Positions 22,757-34,479 of a stretch of 64,000 nt of DNA are shown here, in pieces. The notes under the pieces were generated by a model. The model searched no databases, was not told the DNA's origin, and was given only the letters and a program-made list of their open reading frames with translations. Position numbers and translations under genes: made by a program. Origin of the DNA: Ursus arctos (taxonomy: Eukaryota > Chordata > Mammalia > Carnivora > Ursidae). The stretch covers positions 55,870,444 through 55,934,443 of the forward strand of contig NW_026623067.1 of assembly GCF_023065955.2 (NCBI RefSeq), read 5' to 3'. Every line of letters starts with the position of its first letter. Within the stretch, counting starts at the first letter, position 1.

Positions 22757-23690
22757 ATTTTTATAATCCCAAAGCAGGTACAAAATTATTAAGCCATAGA
22801 GGAAAGGACTGACAGATTTGACTACATAAACTTCTGAACAAAATAAGGCACCATGGCTGAAGAAAAAAGGCAAACGTCAAAATATATAAAGTATGTGAAA
22901 TATACAAAATAAGTATATATAAGTACATCCAGAAAATACGTAAGGAGTGACTACGTGGCAATAAAATAACAAATACCACGATAGAAAAAAATGGACAATG
23001 GGCAAAAATAGACATTTCACAGAAGAACAAATGTAAATTACGAACTTTTGGAAATGCTCAACTTTTATCAATCAACAGAATACAAATTAAAACAACTAAA
23101 TCATACTTCTTTATCCACCATTTTGGCAAAAATTAACAAGACTGATGATATCCAGAATTGTCGAGGATAGGGGAAAAAATGGGTACTATCACATACACCG
23201 ATGGTGGGAATGAAAATGAGTATTCTTTTAGAAAGACAATTTGGCAACATCTGTCAATATTGTAAATACCCATACAGTTTTACCCAGAAATTCCACCAGT
23301 AAAGCCTCTATTCTAGAGAAATATTTGCACCTGTGCACAAAGAAGCATAAATAAGGATATTCACTGCAGTGTTGTTTAAAGTAGAGAAAGCTAAATGTCC
23401 ACTTAGAGGAGAGCCAAACTACAAGTTAAAAGAATGCAGTTGACCTATTTATACTCTCTAAGACATTGTTAAATGACAAGAAAATGTGTATGTGTACAAT
23501 GCCATCCCATTTGCATTTTTAAAAACCTGCACACTTGAATATACATATAGTTGGGTGTGAAAGGTCTGCCCATAAAGAAAACACCAAACAGTTATTACCT
23601 CTGGGGAAGGGAGTGAAATTCAGAAGAGATGAAAAGACAGTACCCTTACTCCTTATTCTGTATTCTCAGATTGTTTGACCATTTTGCAAC
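22757..23690 (+). repeat. Old L1 (L1ME-like) 3' fragment
   Basis: A long sense fragment: 'ggcaaaaatagacatttcac' (23000), 'aattaacaagactgatgat' (23131), 'gatggtgggaatgaaaatga' (23201), 'ttcactgcagtgttgttta' (23361), ending with the 3' UTR 'ttacctctggggaagggag' (23595). Strong order match, high divergence, no intact frame. Confidence 0.82.
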
Positions 23691-25864
23691 CAGGACCAAA
23701 GGGAAATGGGACAAATTTTTTAGAGAAACATTCTGTCATATTGCCCAAGTCCTTTGTTCTTTCTGGCCTCTGGAACATATCACAATTTTGCCTCCTTTCT
23801 GCTGTTCACTGACATTTCATTTAATCCACAAATTGTATGCTCCCTCTTAATACACACCAGAACCTGGTTCCTGTGGGTGGCTGTCACCAGCCTTTCCCCG
23901 TGGGGGCGGGGAGCCGCATTACTCACCAACTGCAAAGTCATGACAACATCATATAGAAACTGGAGATGTTGACCTTGTGTTCTGTTTATGCCATTTATTC
24001 TGTTCTCTTTGAGAATTTTGCGGACGGAACCACGATTCTGTATAAATGGGCCGTGTTCAATGACAGGTCTATATTTGGTTGTAAGTTAAATGACATTGCT
24101 TTCAGAATTTAGCATGTGGGCTGTGAAATATGTAAGTTTATGAAAATGTTCTCATAACCAAATGGGGAAGAGAAAAGAGAAACCAAATTACTTCTAGTAG
24201 AGATCACTGTGGTAATCTGCTATTAATCCCTCTTCATCCCAGGAATTAAGTATTCATTTCCCCTCTGGATTTCCTCAGGATAATCATGTTCTAATCCATA
24301 AGAGTTCTTTCCCTCTCACCTCCAATTGCCAGGTTGAGTTTGTGACTCTTGAGATAGATTTTACCTACACCCCCACACTGGTCCACCCCACCACTATTCT
24401 ATTAAAACTATGGTTTCTTAATACATTTAAATATATACAGGTAAGTGCTCCAAAGCTACTTTTCAATCACATTTCCCCAAATATTATATTCTCTCACTAA
24501 GGAAATCTGATTTAAATCTTTATTATTTTCAAAAACTAGATATATTTCATGTAAACAAGAAGTATTACAATAATATATGTGGGGGTTACATCTCAGCATT
24601 AAGGGGAATGTCAGTATTAGCGTTTCCATTTATGAAGAGAGGACAGAGACATGGAAAATCTTAAGTTCCTGGAATTCACAGCAAAATCTGAACCTGGAAA
24701 TATTACCAGGTTCATTTTTTCCTTTCTTATGTACAAAACTAATGCCCACACATGGCTCTAGCATATTCCCATAGTAATCACCCCCAGAGAGCCCACAGGC
24801 TCAAGGCAGTCCCTGCACTGAGGCCCAGGTGCTCATCGAAATAGCCTCTACGTTCTGACAAAGCACAGCTGACAGCCCTGGGAAAGATGACCATGGAACT
24901 CGAGGCCTTTCACCTTGGATTCTCCTCCCGGACCCGAGCCTTTTCAGGACGGGACGCTGGAGGCAGTGCGTTAACATAAAGGCAAACAGAAATATTTCTT
25001 TCTCCATATCTAATGCCAATTGGGTGATTCATTTCCCTAGTCTACCCCACAAACATAGCTAAAATGTGCCCTGCCAAGAGCTCTCTCTGCGTCATCTCAC
25101 CCTATCTCATGTTCATCCACGGTGCTCAGACTCCAGAGCGATTTCTATGAATTGGGATCCATTTTGCAGAGTGCGGCTTTAAGCAAGCCTCATTTAAATA
25201 GGCCACTCTGTACATGTTATTATAAGGAATGCTCCCACACACCACGGATTTTAATGCGTCCTAGAAAGCAAATCACTGTCCAGGATAAGTTATATGACAT
25301 TCCTGACCAAATTAGTTGGTTATTCATCTGAAGACCAACAAACTCAGCCTCCATTGAACTGTGAAGGAAGGGGGTAAAGCATCAAATGATTATATAGACA
25401 TTTTATAATTAGGGGTTGGGACATGACTCCATTGGAATCCTTGCCTGAGCGTGGTTAATCGGCAACAGGTCTGGAGAGGTCAATTAGCGCAGCTCCGGCC
25501 TCAGCCTGCTGCAGACTCCAGGGATCCATTAGCATAGTCCAACAGAAAGGAAAAGACATAGACCAAGAAAATGAGTGTCTTGTTGCAGATTTGACAGCTA
25601 CATTTTTCCTAGGGCTACTCCACTGGAAGTAGAACAAGATGTCAAGAATAACTTAGGAGAAGTTAAAAAAGAAAAAAATAGAAAAAGAAAAAGTCCTAGG
25701 GATATGTGAGAAAGTTGCTTACGACAGGAATAAATGAAGCAGGAAAAAGACAGAAGGGCAGCATTCAATGAGCTTAGATCACCCCTCACCTGGTGGACAC
25801 AGGCTACTCACCAGCTGATTCCAATACACACACTGGCAGACGAACGAGAAAACAGGGTTTGGGA

Positions 25865-25866
<2 letters not shown>
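23691..25866. other. Long repeat-poor stretch
   Basis: About 2.2 kb with no transposon that I can name, unusual for this window. The right part (25,130-25,560) is of even composition and holds homeodomain-like TAAT/ATTA cores ('ggttaatcgg' 25454, 'tcaattagcg' 25481, 'ccattagcat' 25527). Short open frames show no domain. A candidate for conserved non-coding DNA by inference only. Confidence 0.35.

Positions 25867-25867
<1 letters not shown>

Positions 25868-25911
<44 letters not shown>
25868..25911. repeat. (TA)n microsatellite, about 22 units
   Basis: Uninterrupted alternating TA of about 44 bases. Perfectly self-complementary, so it can form cruciforms. The open frames crossing it are artefacts. 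Confidence 0.97.
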
Positions 25912-25914
<3 letters not shown>

Positions 25915-27125
25915 TCCATGCTTCGAATTGTTCTTAATCCACACTCCCTAGATGGCTTAAGCATTAACAGGCTGAAGCTATGCTCTAGCATAACCCTGGG
26001 TTAATTATCCTCTTTGGGTTGCAAAGGACAGAAATAATTTCACTTAGGCTACCTCAGGTAACGAGGGTTCACCGTTGAGTTATATGGGGTAATTAATGTG
26101 TGTGGCTTCTCCTTTCTCTCCCTGTTCGTGCCTACTGTCACCATTTTCTCAGCCTCACCCCCCACCCCATCCAGCTGTCTGATCCTCTCCGTATTTCTCA
26201 GTTCCAATTCCAGAGATTGTCTGTTCACCAATGTAATTACTCTCACTGGTCAGAGCTTTCCCTGTTAGGCCATGTTAAAAGCTGCCTACCAGCCTGTGAG
26301 CTGGCTGCCCCTGGAGTCAGGTGTCTACTTCCAGTCCAATCAGATGCCCACTGAACAAGGTACAGTTTAGGGCAGCTTCTTTAGCAAGAGGTTGGAAACA
26401 AACATAGCTTTCCTTAGAAAAGATGCTGAGTGTGTCAAGTGCATGTCTATGTCAAACTGCCACCAAATACTTACATAGAAATAAACCATTCATTTGGAGG
26501 CAAGAATCTTCATAGGAGTGGGACTGGCTTCATGAGCTTATGACCCGTGCAATTGCACAGGATCCCTGGGCTTAGACAGGCTCACACTTGGCCTAATGCT
26601 CCACTGTGGCCATCTCGACATTCTTCACAATTTTTTAACAAGGGGCCTACGTTTTCGTCTTGCATGGGGTCTTGCAAATTCTCTAGCTCTTCCCATATAG
26701 GAGTTTTTATTATAAAAAGTGAAAGGAGTTTCATAGAATCAAATAATTTTGGATCCAAGGGTTCTTCTGAGATCATTAACTCCAAATATTCATTTGACAG
26801 ATAAGAAAACCGAGGTCAAAGAAAGGATAATTGGCTTAATCAAGATCCCACAGTGAGTACTGGCAATGTCAGACTGGAAACAGATTCTTATCACTCTGTG
26901 TCCAACCTTCTCATTCCTCCATGTGGCAGGCTTCCCAGCAGAGAGGACTGCCTGACACTTAGTCTATTTTGCCAAAATATTTGGTAAGCTACTTAGAATT
27001 CTCATAAAATGAGGCTGATGTAAAAACACAAATGTCGATCTTTCCTTGTTCCGTCTTATAGTTTATTTCTTCACCTATGACCTCAGAACAAATTCCACTG
27101 ACAATCCCCAAAATCCAAAATAAAA
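25912..27125. other. Repeat-poor; MIR-like piece near 26.76-26.91 kb
   Basis: 26,780-26,910 ('tcatttgacagataagaaaa', 'agatcccacagtgagtactg') is a diverged antisense MIR. 26,010-26,380 ('gttgcaaaggacagaaataa') resembles a middle-repetitive mammalian element that I cannot name. No gene is seen. Confidence 0.45.
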
Positions 27126-27127
27126 CC

Positions 27128-27740
27128 TGGGCAGACTAATAGAAACTCTATGGAGGATCATTTGGTAATAGATATCAAAATTACACTGTTCATACCCTTC
27201 AACCCAGCAATTCCATTTCTACTCATAGTCCCACATATGTACAAGGACTACTGCATGCCAAGACTACTCATTGCAGTGTTGATGATAATAGCAAAAGATT
27301 GGAAACAACCTAAATATCCATCAACAGGAGACTGGTTGGAAGAAAAAAAAAAAAAAGATGATACTACATTCAGGCAACAGGATATTATGTAGCTCCTCGG
27401 AAAGAACCTAATCTGTACCTACTAATACAGAACAAGACCAAAATATTGTTTCGTGAAAAAGCAAGGGACAAAAGACTCTACAACATGCTCCTGTTTGTGA
27501 GGGGAAAGTTATCGCATTATATATGCTATAATTACACACAGACACGTGTTGGAGGGATTTGTATATGCGTGGAGTTTGTCTGGAAGTATATACAAAAAAA
27601 GAGAGAGAGACTGCCCCTGACCAAGGGACACAGGGGACTCAGGGATAGGAATGCGGGGGAGATTTTTATTCTATGCCCTTTGTTCCCTTAAAATTTGTAC
27701 TATGTGCACACACTATGTTTTCAAAAACTAATTAAATTAA
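27128..27740 (+). repeat. Old L1 (L1M-like) 3' fragment
   Basis: 'aacccagcaattccatttct' (27201), 'gcaaaagattggaaacaacc' (27291), 'tatccatcaacaggagactg' (27315), a 3' UTR with 'ccctttgttcccttaaaatt' and an A-rich end near 27735. The ORF2 end is broken. Confidence 0.82.
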
Positions 27741-28385
27741 ATGAGTGTCTGAAGAGGGACCCCATGCCACCACCAGTATTGTATCACACCTACAACAATG
27801 AAAAACATACTATGGCTATCATTTTTACTAAGGCTTTTTCTGGGATCTTGTATTGAAGTTGCAGACAAAGGAAATCATACGTAGTTAAATTAGTCTGAAA
27901 AACAATTCTCTCTCCTTCACCTCCTCTACTCCGCATAAAAAGAAAAATCTGAAACGTTCTCAAAACCTGTATAATACATTGCCTGTTTAGTCATTGGCAC
28001 GACTGTGTGACACAGTAGAGAAAATGAGGAATGCTCCCAATCTTCCTTTGGAAACTGGCCAATATCATCTCAAAAGGGTCCTTCAGACGTTATCCACTTA
28101 CATTTTCTCAGTTCACCCACCATCAGGACTCCACCACACTTTAACAAGAGTTTTATTTTGAACCAAAAACACAAAGGGGGACTAAAACCTCAGCACTTGC
28201 ATGGTTTAGCAAAAGTACATTCTCCTCAGGTGAGAGCAGAAGAGATGAGCTTAGTCCTCTTGCTAAACCCACTTCCCTTCAGAAAACTGGGGTTCTTAGT
28301 TAGCAAGCAAACACAAGGGCATGTCTTTCCCCCTCAAAATTCTCTTTGCTGGTCCACTTCCACACAGCCTACATTTATACACCCA
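27741..28385. other. No recognisable feature
   Basis: Unique-looking sequence. No repeat family or coding signal can be supported. Confidence 0.4.
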
Positions 28386-28389
28386 CGTG

Positions 28390-28908
28390 TGGTGCATCAA
28401 AGACGGCCATGAATTCTTTGACACTCCTCTCCTTGGAAAGTGAGGTCTGTTTCATTCTCCTTGGTTCTGGGCTGCCCTGTGACTGCTTTGACCAGTGGAG
28501 TATGGCAGAATTGGTGCAATGCCAATTCCAAGAGCAGTCTTTAAGAGAACTGGCAGCTTCCTCCTTGTTTTCTTAGAGTCCTAAGCAAGGCACTGTGTAA
28601 AAGTCCAATTGCTCTCCTAGAAAGAGCATGTGGAGATGTCCTAGGATGACATGGAGATGGAAAGGGGCCTAAAGTCACTCCTATCAGGACATCAGACTGT
28701 GGGTGAAACCATCTTGGACACTTCAGCCCATACCAGCCATGAGTGGAAGAGCACCAAGTGACCCAGTCAATGCCATGTGAAGCAGAAGAATCACCCAGCC
28801 AAGCACAGCCCAAATTCCTGACCCACAAAATTGTGGGATATAATTAAATGTTGTTTTAAGACATTAAGTTTTGTGGTAGTATGTTATACAGAAATAGATA
28901 CCCAGGAT
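28390..28908 (+). repeat. MaLR-type (MLT1-like) solo LTR
   Basis: 'ggttctgggctgccctgtga' (28463), 'aagagaactggcagcttcct' (28542), 'cacaaaattgtgggatataa' (28823) and the end 'taagttttgtggtagtatgt' (28865) follow the order of MLT1-class LTRs (ERVL-MaLR). The 5' boundary is vague. No internal retroviral sequence is attached. Confidence 0.7.
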
Positions 28909-29954
28909 ACCTCCCTGTCACTATGAAACACTGACTTTTCATGCTCAGAATTCAGTCTTTCCTGATTTGCTTTAGAATCATGATAGAAGGATCTCATGCC
29001 AGGCAGCCATAGCTACAGGAAAAAGGGGCCAGGTCCAAGCTGAAACAACAAAAGAATCTCCTTCCCCCACCACAGTGCAGGAGAGGAGTCCACCTGGCCA
29101 AGTTGAAGCACCATCCCCGGCCACTAAGGACTCCAGAGTTCATGGGCCACAGAACTTAAAGTTTGCCAGTTCATATAGGACCCCCATTCCCGAGGATGTC
29201 CTTTGACCAGCCCCAACCACTCCAATCCTCCACTTAACCCATGTCCACCAACCCCATATCTACCACCTCATGGGGGTCACGTGTGTTTATTCTTGGATAT
29301 AAAGTGAGAACCAGACCCTCTTACTCCAGCTTTTGCCCTTTCAGCTGGGCTGAGAGAAGAAAAGCTGAGACTTGGAAGGAGAGATTTCTGGATCAACTTC
29401 CCTGGCCCATGACGACTGGCAGTTGCCACCCACTCCAGCCCATGTGCCTGTTCTCACCCACCCACAGGGTTACCAAGGCCTCAGAGAGGTGGCACTGTCA
29501 GAAACCATAATTAGGGATTTCATCATATACTTTAGCTCCCTGAAAACACATTCTTCCTTACAGCATGCAAATCTATTGTTCAACTTTCAAACATCCCACT
29601 AACTTTCAAACACATTTTTAGGAACTCACTAAGTATAAAAGTAAGCCATTGCCTCTTCTGAATTGTAGACGTAGCCTTGAAATTCAGAGAAGGGCTTTTC
29701 CAGGGTTGAGACGAAAATGGAAGATTTAGAAATCACACAATAAAGGACAATGAGACTGGCAAACAGAGCTTAGCAAGGCCCAGGTTGTACGGAGGTGGCG
29801 CATGAGCAAAGAAGCTGCGGGAAGACAAAGGGGAGGAGCAAAGCTGGTCTCTCCCCTCCTGCTTCCTGGCTTCCAAGGAGTGAAGTCCCATTCAGTAGTA
29901 CTGAGGGCCTTTCACCGTGGTCTATACAGACAAATTTGAGAGGTGGGTTGACCG

Positions 29955-29978
29955 TCCGATCTATTTTGATAGATCGGA
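29955..29978. other. Perfect inverted repeat, 10-bp stem, 4-nt loop
   Basis: The left arm tccgatctat (29955-29964) is the exact reverse complement of the right arm atagatcgga (29969-29978), with loop tttg. No transposon terminus or terminator context is recognised. May be chance. Confidence 0.7.
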
Positions 29979-31294
29979 GAGTCTGGATATTATCAGGGGA
30001 GAAAGGTGTTGGTTTGAGAGAACGCTTTTTCTCACAAGTCAAAGGAAGAAATTTTGGGATTTTCCCGAATTAACTCAACAATTTTCTCAATCTCTCACTT
30101 CAGACAAAATATTTAAGGAAAAACTATTTCCAGAGCATTCTTGGGTCACGTCTTACAGAAGCAGATAAGAGAAGAGGGAAGGGTAGAGCCACCCAGATTA
30201 CCTGTCTGGTTGCTTAGACTGGTCCAATTTCACTAAGAATCACACAAACCTCTTCATTCCTTCTGCCGTGTTCACCTGACCTTTTTCAATTTCTTTTTCT
30301 TTTTTCCATTACCTTAAGGGAGTAATCTAGACACTCTGGCTTTCTTTGCATGCAAAATGTAACAGTTCTTTCTTTCTTCTTTCAGATAAAGGCAGTCTTG
30401 GAGAAAGGAAAAGAAAAGCGCCTGGCTTCTTCAAATTAGCTGTGAAATAAAAGTCACTGCCAGATGTTATATAAAAGGTGACGTAATCCTAAAGTACTTC
30501 ATTACATATGCAGCTCTGCTCTTCAGCCCAGGAGGAGTTTATTACATTTTGTCGATCCCATTTTCTATACCCACATCATTTTTACATAATTTTTCCTGCC
30601 TGACAGACATCTTCACATTTTCACAGCAACCCATCAAGAAAGCATTACCACAGCACAGGGAACCAGGTTAGCAGTTTACAAATAACGGTGCTAATAAGCC
30701 AGATTTGTCCCTGAGATACAAATCAGGGGTCAGCGGTCCATCCATGCATGTGAGAAGCACATCTATTTTAGCATAATAGGGAAGAAATCAGAGCTCCATT
30801 CCAGCTGACACCATGCTCTTCCTGAACGTGTACCGAATCTATTCCATAAGTAGGAAAATGGGGAAGTGCCAATCTAAACTTATTCCTGCGATTCTCTTTG
30901 TTTTCCTAATAAATTCCTAGCTCATGGTGAAAGAGATAGCCATGACAAATGCATTAAGATCAAACTTCCTGCCTTTTGGGATTGGCACAAAATTTAGAAG
31001 AAAACGCACCGTTTGTACCAATGCAATGTCTAAGCTCCTGAGATTCTTTCAGCGCAAACACCGCGAGACGCTTCCTCCCACTCCCCAGGTGCTAAGCAGC
31101 TTTCCCCCTCGTTCCCAGGCGCTTGCGGCCCCACTGCCCTCTGATGGTGAAAAGCAGCAGTGCAGGCTGGAAGTTTATTTCCTCCTGAAGGATTGAGACT
31201 GGCTGGAGGGAATGGCTGGGAGAGCATCTGCCTTAAGGTTAGTGTAAGGGGCCAGGTACACTCAGCAATTAGCTACTTATCAGAACCTACCTGA

Positions 31295-31320
31295 CTTAGA
31301 ATTCCAGTGGGAATTCTAAG
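31295..31320. other. Perfect inverted repeat, 11-bp stem, 4-nt loop
   Basis: Left arm cttagaattcc (31295-31305), right arm ggaattctaag (31310-31320), loop agtg. The palindrome breaks immediately outside the arms. No repeat family is attached. Confidence 0.75.
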
Positions 31321-31659
31321 AAAGTACCCTGTAACTACCACCCCAAGGAAACATGCACGCCATTCATCTTGAGAACCTCTTGGAGTTTTAAAGAACGACC
31401 CCTGTTAAAATGAACTTTATGGTTTTAAAGTATAATAACAAACTTAGGGTAATAGAGGCCCTCCTTCTTCCATAAGAGCAGGATGTGAATGTGGGACAAA
31501 GGGAGATGTGAAGGCGGTATGGCACTCTGACCCTCCCCAGCACCCTCCTCCCCAACTACCAAGGAAATAGATACAGATCTGTGGATAACTAGCCCCCCAA
31601 ATGAATTTATTCTATTTCCTCTTTGTGTCCAAGGGCAGCACATTCCTTAGTTCTACAAG

Positions 31660-31925
31660 TAATTTCCTTCATAGGTTCAAAAATTCTTTTCCTTTTTTAA
31701 GTAGTTTTTCTTTATATGAAAGTTATTCATGCACATAGTGTAAAGAGCCGAATAATTCTACAAGTCTCATTCCAAAAACAAGGCCGTCCCAGGCATCCTC
31801 ACCTTCTGTTTTTAGCTCTTTTTAACTGAATCCCTTGCTGTGTATGTCCATATTTCTAAATAATCTGCTTCTAGATATTTGAGTTTAGGCCCCTTATATT
31901 GCCTTTACACTATGGAAGATGATTT
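31660..31925 (-). repeat. Ancient L1M-like 3' region, antisense (tentative)
   Basis: 'gaaagttattcatgcacata' (31719), 'ataattctacaagtctcatt' (31752) and 'atatttctaaataatctgct' (31850) resemble the reversed 3' region of old L1 elements. Boundaries and family are uncertain. Confidence 0.4.

Positions 31926-31927
<2 letters not shown>

Positions 31928-31958
<31 letters not shown>
31928..31958. repeat. (CA)n microsatellite
   Basis: About 15 uninterrupted CA units. Likely length-polymorphic. Confidence 0.95.
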
Positions 31959-31960
<2 letters not shown>

Positions 31961-32134
31961 CCACCACACGTACATACTTTGCAGTATATATAATTTGGGT
32001 AAGGTTAATACTCAATATCATAATACTGTGAGTACTAAAGTCTTGACAACTAAGTCATGCATTATACCTTACTTACCCTTTCTTGTCTGAACAAGTTTTT
32101 ACTTTTCCTTGGAGTTAAAAAATAAAGTCCTTTT

Positions 32135-32255
32135 GGGATGCCTGGGTGGCTCAGTCAGTTAAGCGTCAGACTCTTGATCTCAGCTCAGGTCTTGATCTCA
32201 GGGTCATGAGTTGAAACCCCACATTGGGCTCCATGCTGGGCAGCCTACTAAAAAA

Positions 32256-32294
<39 letters not shown>

Positions 32295-32295
32295 A
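32135..32295 (+). mobile_element. CAN-SINE with expanded AAAT tail
   Basis: Head 'gggatgcctgggtggctcag', B-box region 'catgagttgaaacccc', then little CT-rich body before a tail of about ten (aaat) units (32252-32294). The flanks 'aaataaagtccttttg' (32119-32134) and 'aaataaagtcttttt' (32287-32301) serve as the TSD. Tail expansion makes a microsatellite out of a SINE. Confidence 0.93.
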
Positions 32296-32332
32296 GTCTT
32301 TTTTTCATATGCTAAGTTTTTTAGATACTCAT

Positions 32333-32769
32333 TGTACTAGTCTTATAGGGCTGCCATAACAACCTGCTATGGCTTTGAACAACACAATTTTATTATCTCA
32401 CAGTTCTGGAAATCAAGGTGTCCACAAAACCATGCTCTCTCTGAAGTCTATAGGGGAGGATCCTTCTTTGCCCCTTTCTAGCTCCTGGGAAGATCTCTGC
32501 TCTGATAGTCACATGGCCCTTTGCTCTGTGTATATCTGTGTCTTTGTGTGGCATTCTTCTCACTTGGTGTGTCTCTCTCTGTATCTCTTCTCCTCTTGTT
32601 ATCACGACATCAGTCGTCTGAAATTAAGGGCCTGCCCTACTCCTGTATGGCCTCCCCTTAACTTACATCTTAATTACATCTGCAAAGACCTTATTTCTGA
32701 ATAAGGTTCTCAGGTTCCAGGAGTTAGGACTTCAACATATATTTTGGGTCTCCTATTCTACCCAGAACA
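32333..32769 (-). repeat. MLT1-type MaLR solo LTR, antisense
   Basis: Read on the minus strand it begins TGTTCTGGGTAGAATAGGAG, contains the reverse of 'ggagttaggacttcaacata', and ends with the reverse of 'tgtactagtcttatagggct' (that is, ...CTAGTACA). The TG...CA ends and 437-bp length suit MLT1 LTRs. The flanking pentamers ctcat/tttat agree at three of five positions. Confidence 0.8.
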
Positions 32770-32789
32770 TTTATCTTCACTAATTTATC

Positions 32790-33975
32790 TCAAACTCTGT
32801 CCAATTGTCTAAGTCTCCTCTGAGTATACCGAAACATTTTCTGTTTCCTATCAGGTTTCAGCTCCTATTTTGGTTTACATCGAGATGGGCTTTTCCTTTA
32901 TGACTGGCTGCAGCTACAGCCCATGTACCTTCAGGTTCAAATGCAGACACAGTGAATGTTTCTCTCTCAACAGTCCCATTGGCTGTCCGGGGTCACAGGC
33001 CAATCTCAACCCAACAGTTCCAAGCAGGAGAATACTGTGAGGACACTGGCTTAGGCCTGGTTCATACGCTCCATCCTGGAGCTGGGAGTGGGGCAGCTTC
33101 ATTTAACTACCTGATGGGAGCATGGGGAATAGGAGATTACACAAAGGGTAAATAGATGCTGAGCACCAAAAATAACTCGATGTCCACTGTAGCTTGTTAA
33201 CAATCACTGTAACAGTGGTCATTTTCCCCCAAGGCCAGGACACAGACTTTGGTCAGCTAGAGAATTTTATGATAATCTACTCTTGGAAGGTTAAGAAAAC
33301 AGAAAAGAAATTGAACAAAAATACATTTAGATCTACACTTTATCCTTTTTCTGGTACTATAAGGATTCGTTTGGTAATATCTAAGGGAAAAATACTTGTC
33401 ACTTTAATACATTTTTACGTCCTAAAATGTTTGGGGAGAAGGTATTATCCCACATACAAAATGTCCTACAAATGGAAGGAAATATCCTGTGGTCAAATCC
33501 CTATGATTTCAAATAGAATGATGCAGAAAATAAAAAATTCCAACCAGGCAGGCAATAACTATCCTGTTGATAAAAATGTTCTCCTGCTGAGATGCCACAG
33601 AAGTTTTCTTCAAATGAGTTTTCACACCACACTCCAGTTCTCCAACATCGTCTCTTCCCATTTACGAGGAAGAGCACAACAGCCTCATTTCCCTCCCCCC
33701 TCACAGCATCTGTCTCTGTGAAGGAGCAGAAAATATTTAACTTTAGGTTTCCTTTTCATTGGTTCCCCTATTAATTTTTTTCTACTTTTGACTGGATTTT
33801 TTATAGTTTTGAACCACAGATCACAAACTTAAACAGTCACTTTAGTCACTGAAACTGAATGGTGGAGCCTAAGAATTAACAATCTTCCACCATGAGCAGC
33901 TCGGTCAAGGCAAACAAAATCTTAAAGACATAAGACCTAAGACAACAAAATCATAAAGAAAAAGGAGGGATATAG
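32790..33975. other. No recognisable feature; long chance open frame
   Basis: The 175-codon plus-strand frame at 33194-33721 is the longest in the window. It runs through AT-rich DNA, has no domain or splice context, and its residue order looks random. I do not call it a gene. Confidence 0.45.
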
Positions 33976-33982
33976 AAGATGG

Positions 33983-34460
33983 TGTGATCGTTAACTTGAT
34001 GTGTCAACTTGACTGGGCCATGGGATGCCCGGATATCTGGTTAGGCATTGCTGGGTGTGTCTGTGAAGATGCTTCAAAAAAAGGATAAGCATTTGAATTG
34101 GTGGACTGAATAAAGCAGATTGCCCTCCCCAGTGTAGGTGGGCCTCATCCAATCCTTTGAGGGCATAAATAGAACAAAATGGCAGAGAAAGTTGACTCCT
34201 CTCTGCCTGACTACTTGAAGTGAGACATTGATCTTCTCCCTCGGCACTCCTGGTTCTCAGGCCTTCAGGCCCAGACTGAAATCTCCAGTTCTCAGAGCTT
34301 CAAACTACATCCTTGGCTCTCCTGTGCCTCCGGCTTGCAGATGGCAGGATCATGGGACTTCTCAGCCTCCATGTCACATGACCCAATACCTTATAGTAAA
34401 CCTCTTTATATATATGTATGCATATACTATGGGTTCTATTCCCTGGAGAACCCTGATACA
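33983..34460 (-). mobile_element. Solo LTR with TG/CA ends and perfect 5-bp duplication
   Basis: On the minus strand it starts TGTATCAGGGTTCTCCAGGG and ends ...AACGATCACA. It belongs to the common mammalian middle-repetitive family whose sense starts 'tgtattagtcagggttctcc'. The pentamer gatgg is repeated exactly at 33978-33982 and 34461-34465, as expected of an integrated LTR. No internal sequence remains. I cannot give the family name with certainty (ERVL/MaLR-like). Confidence 0.8.
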
Positions 34461-34479
34461 GATGGAGTCAGAGGGGAGC

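Larger units (their letters stand above)
28909..31655. other. Repeat-poor stretch with two perfect hairpins
   Basis: About 2.7 kb with no named transposon. It holds a 10-bp-stem hairpin at 29955-29978 and an 11-bp-stem hairpin at 31295-31320 (listed separately). Overlapping open frames around 29.8-30.2 kb and 30.9-31.2 kb run in competing frames and have no recognised domain. Confidence 0.4.

Noticed and set aside
25734..25991. Frames encoding alternating Tyr-Ile
   Set aside because: Direct translation of the (TA)n microsatellite.
33194..33721. Longest plus-strand open frame (175 codons)
   Set aside because: AT-rich, random-looking residue order, no domain, no splice context, and no support from neighbouring sequence.
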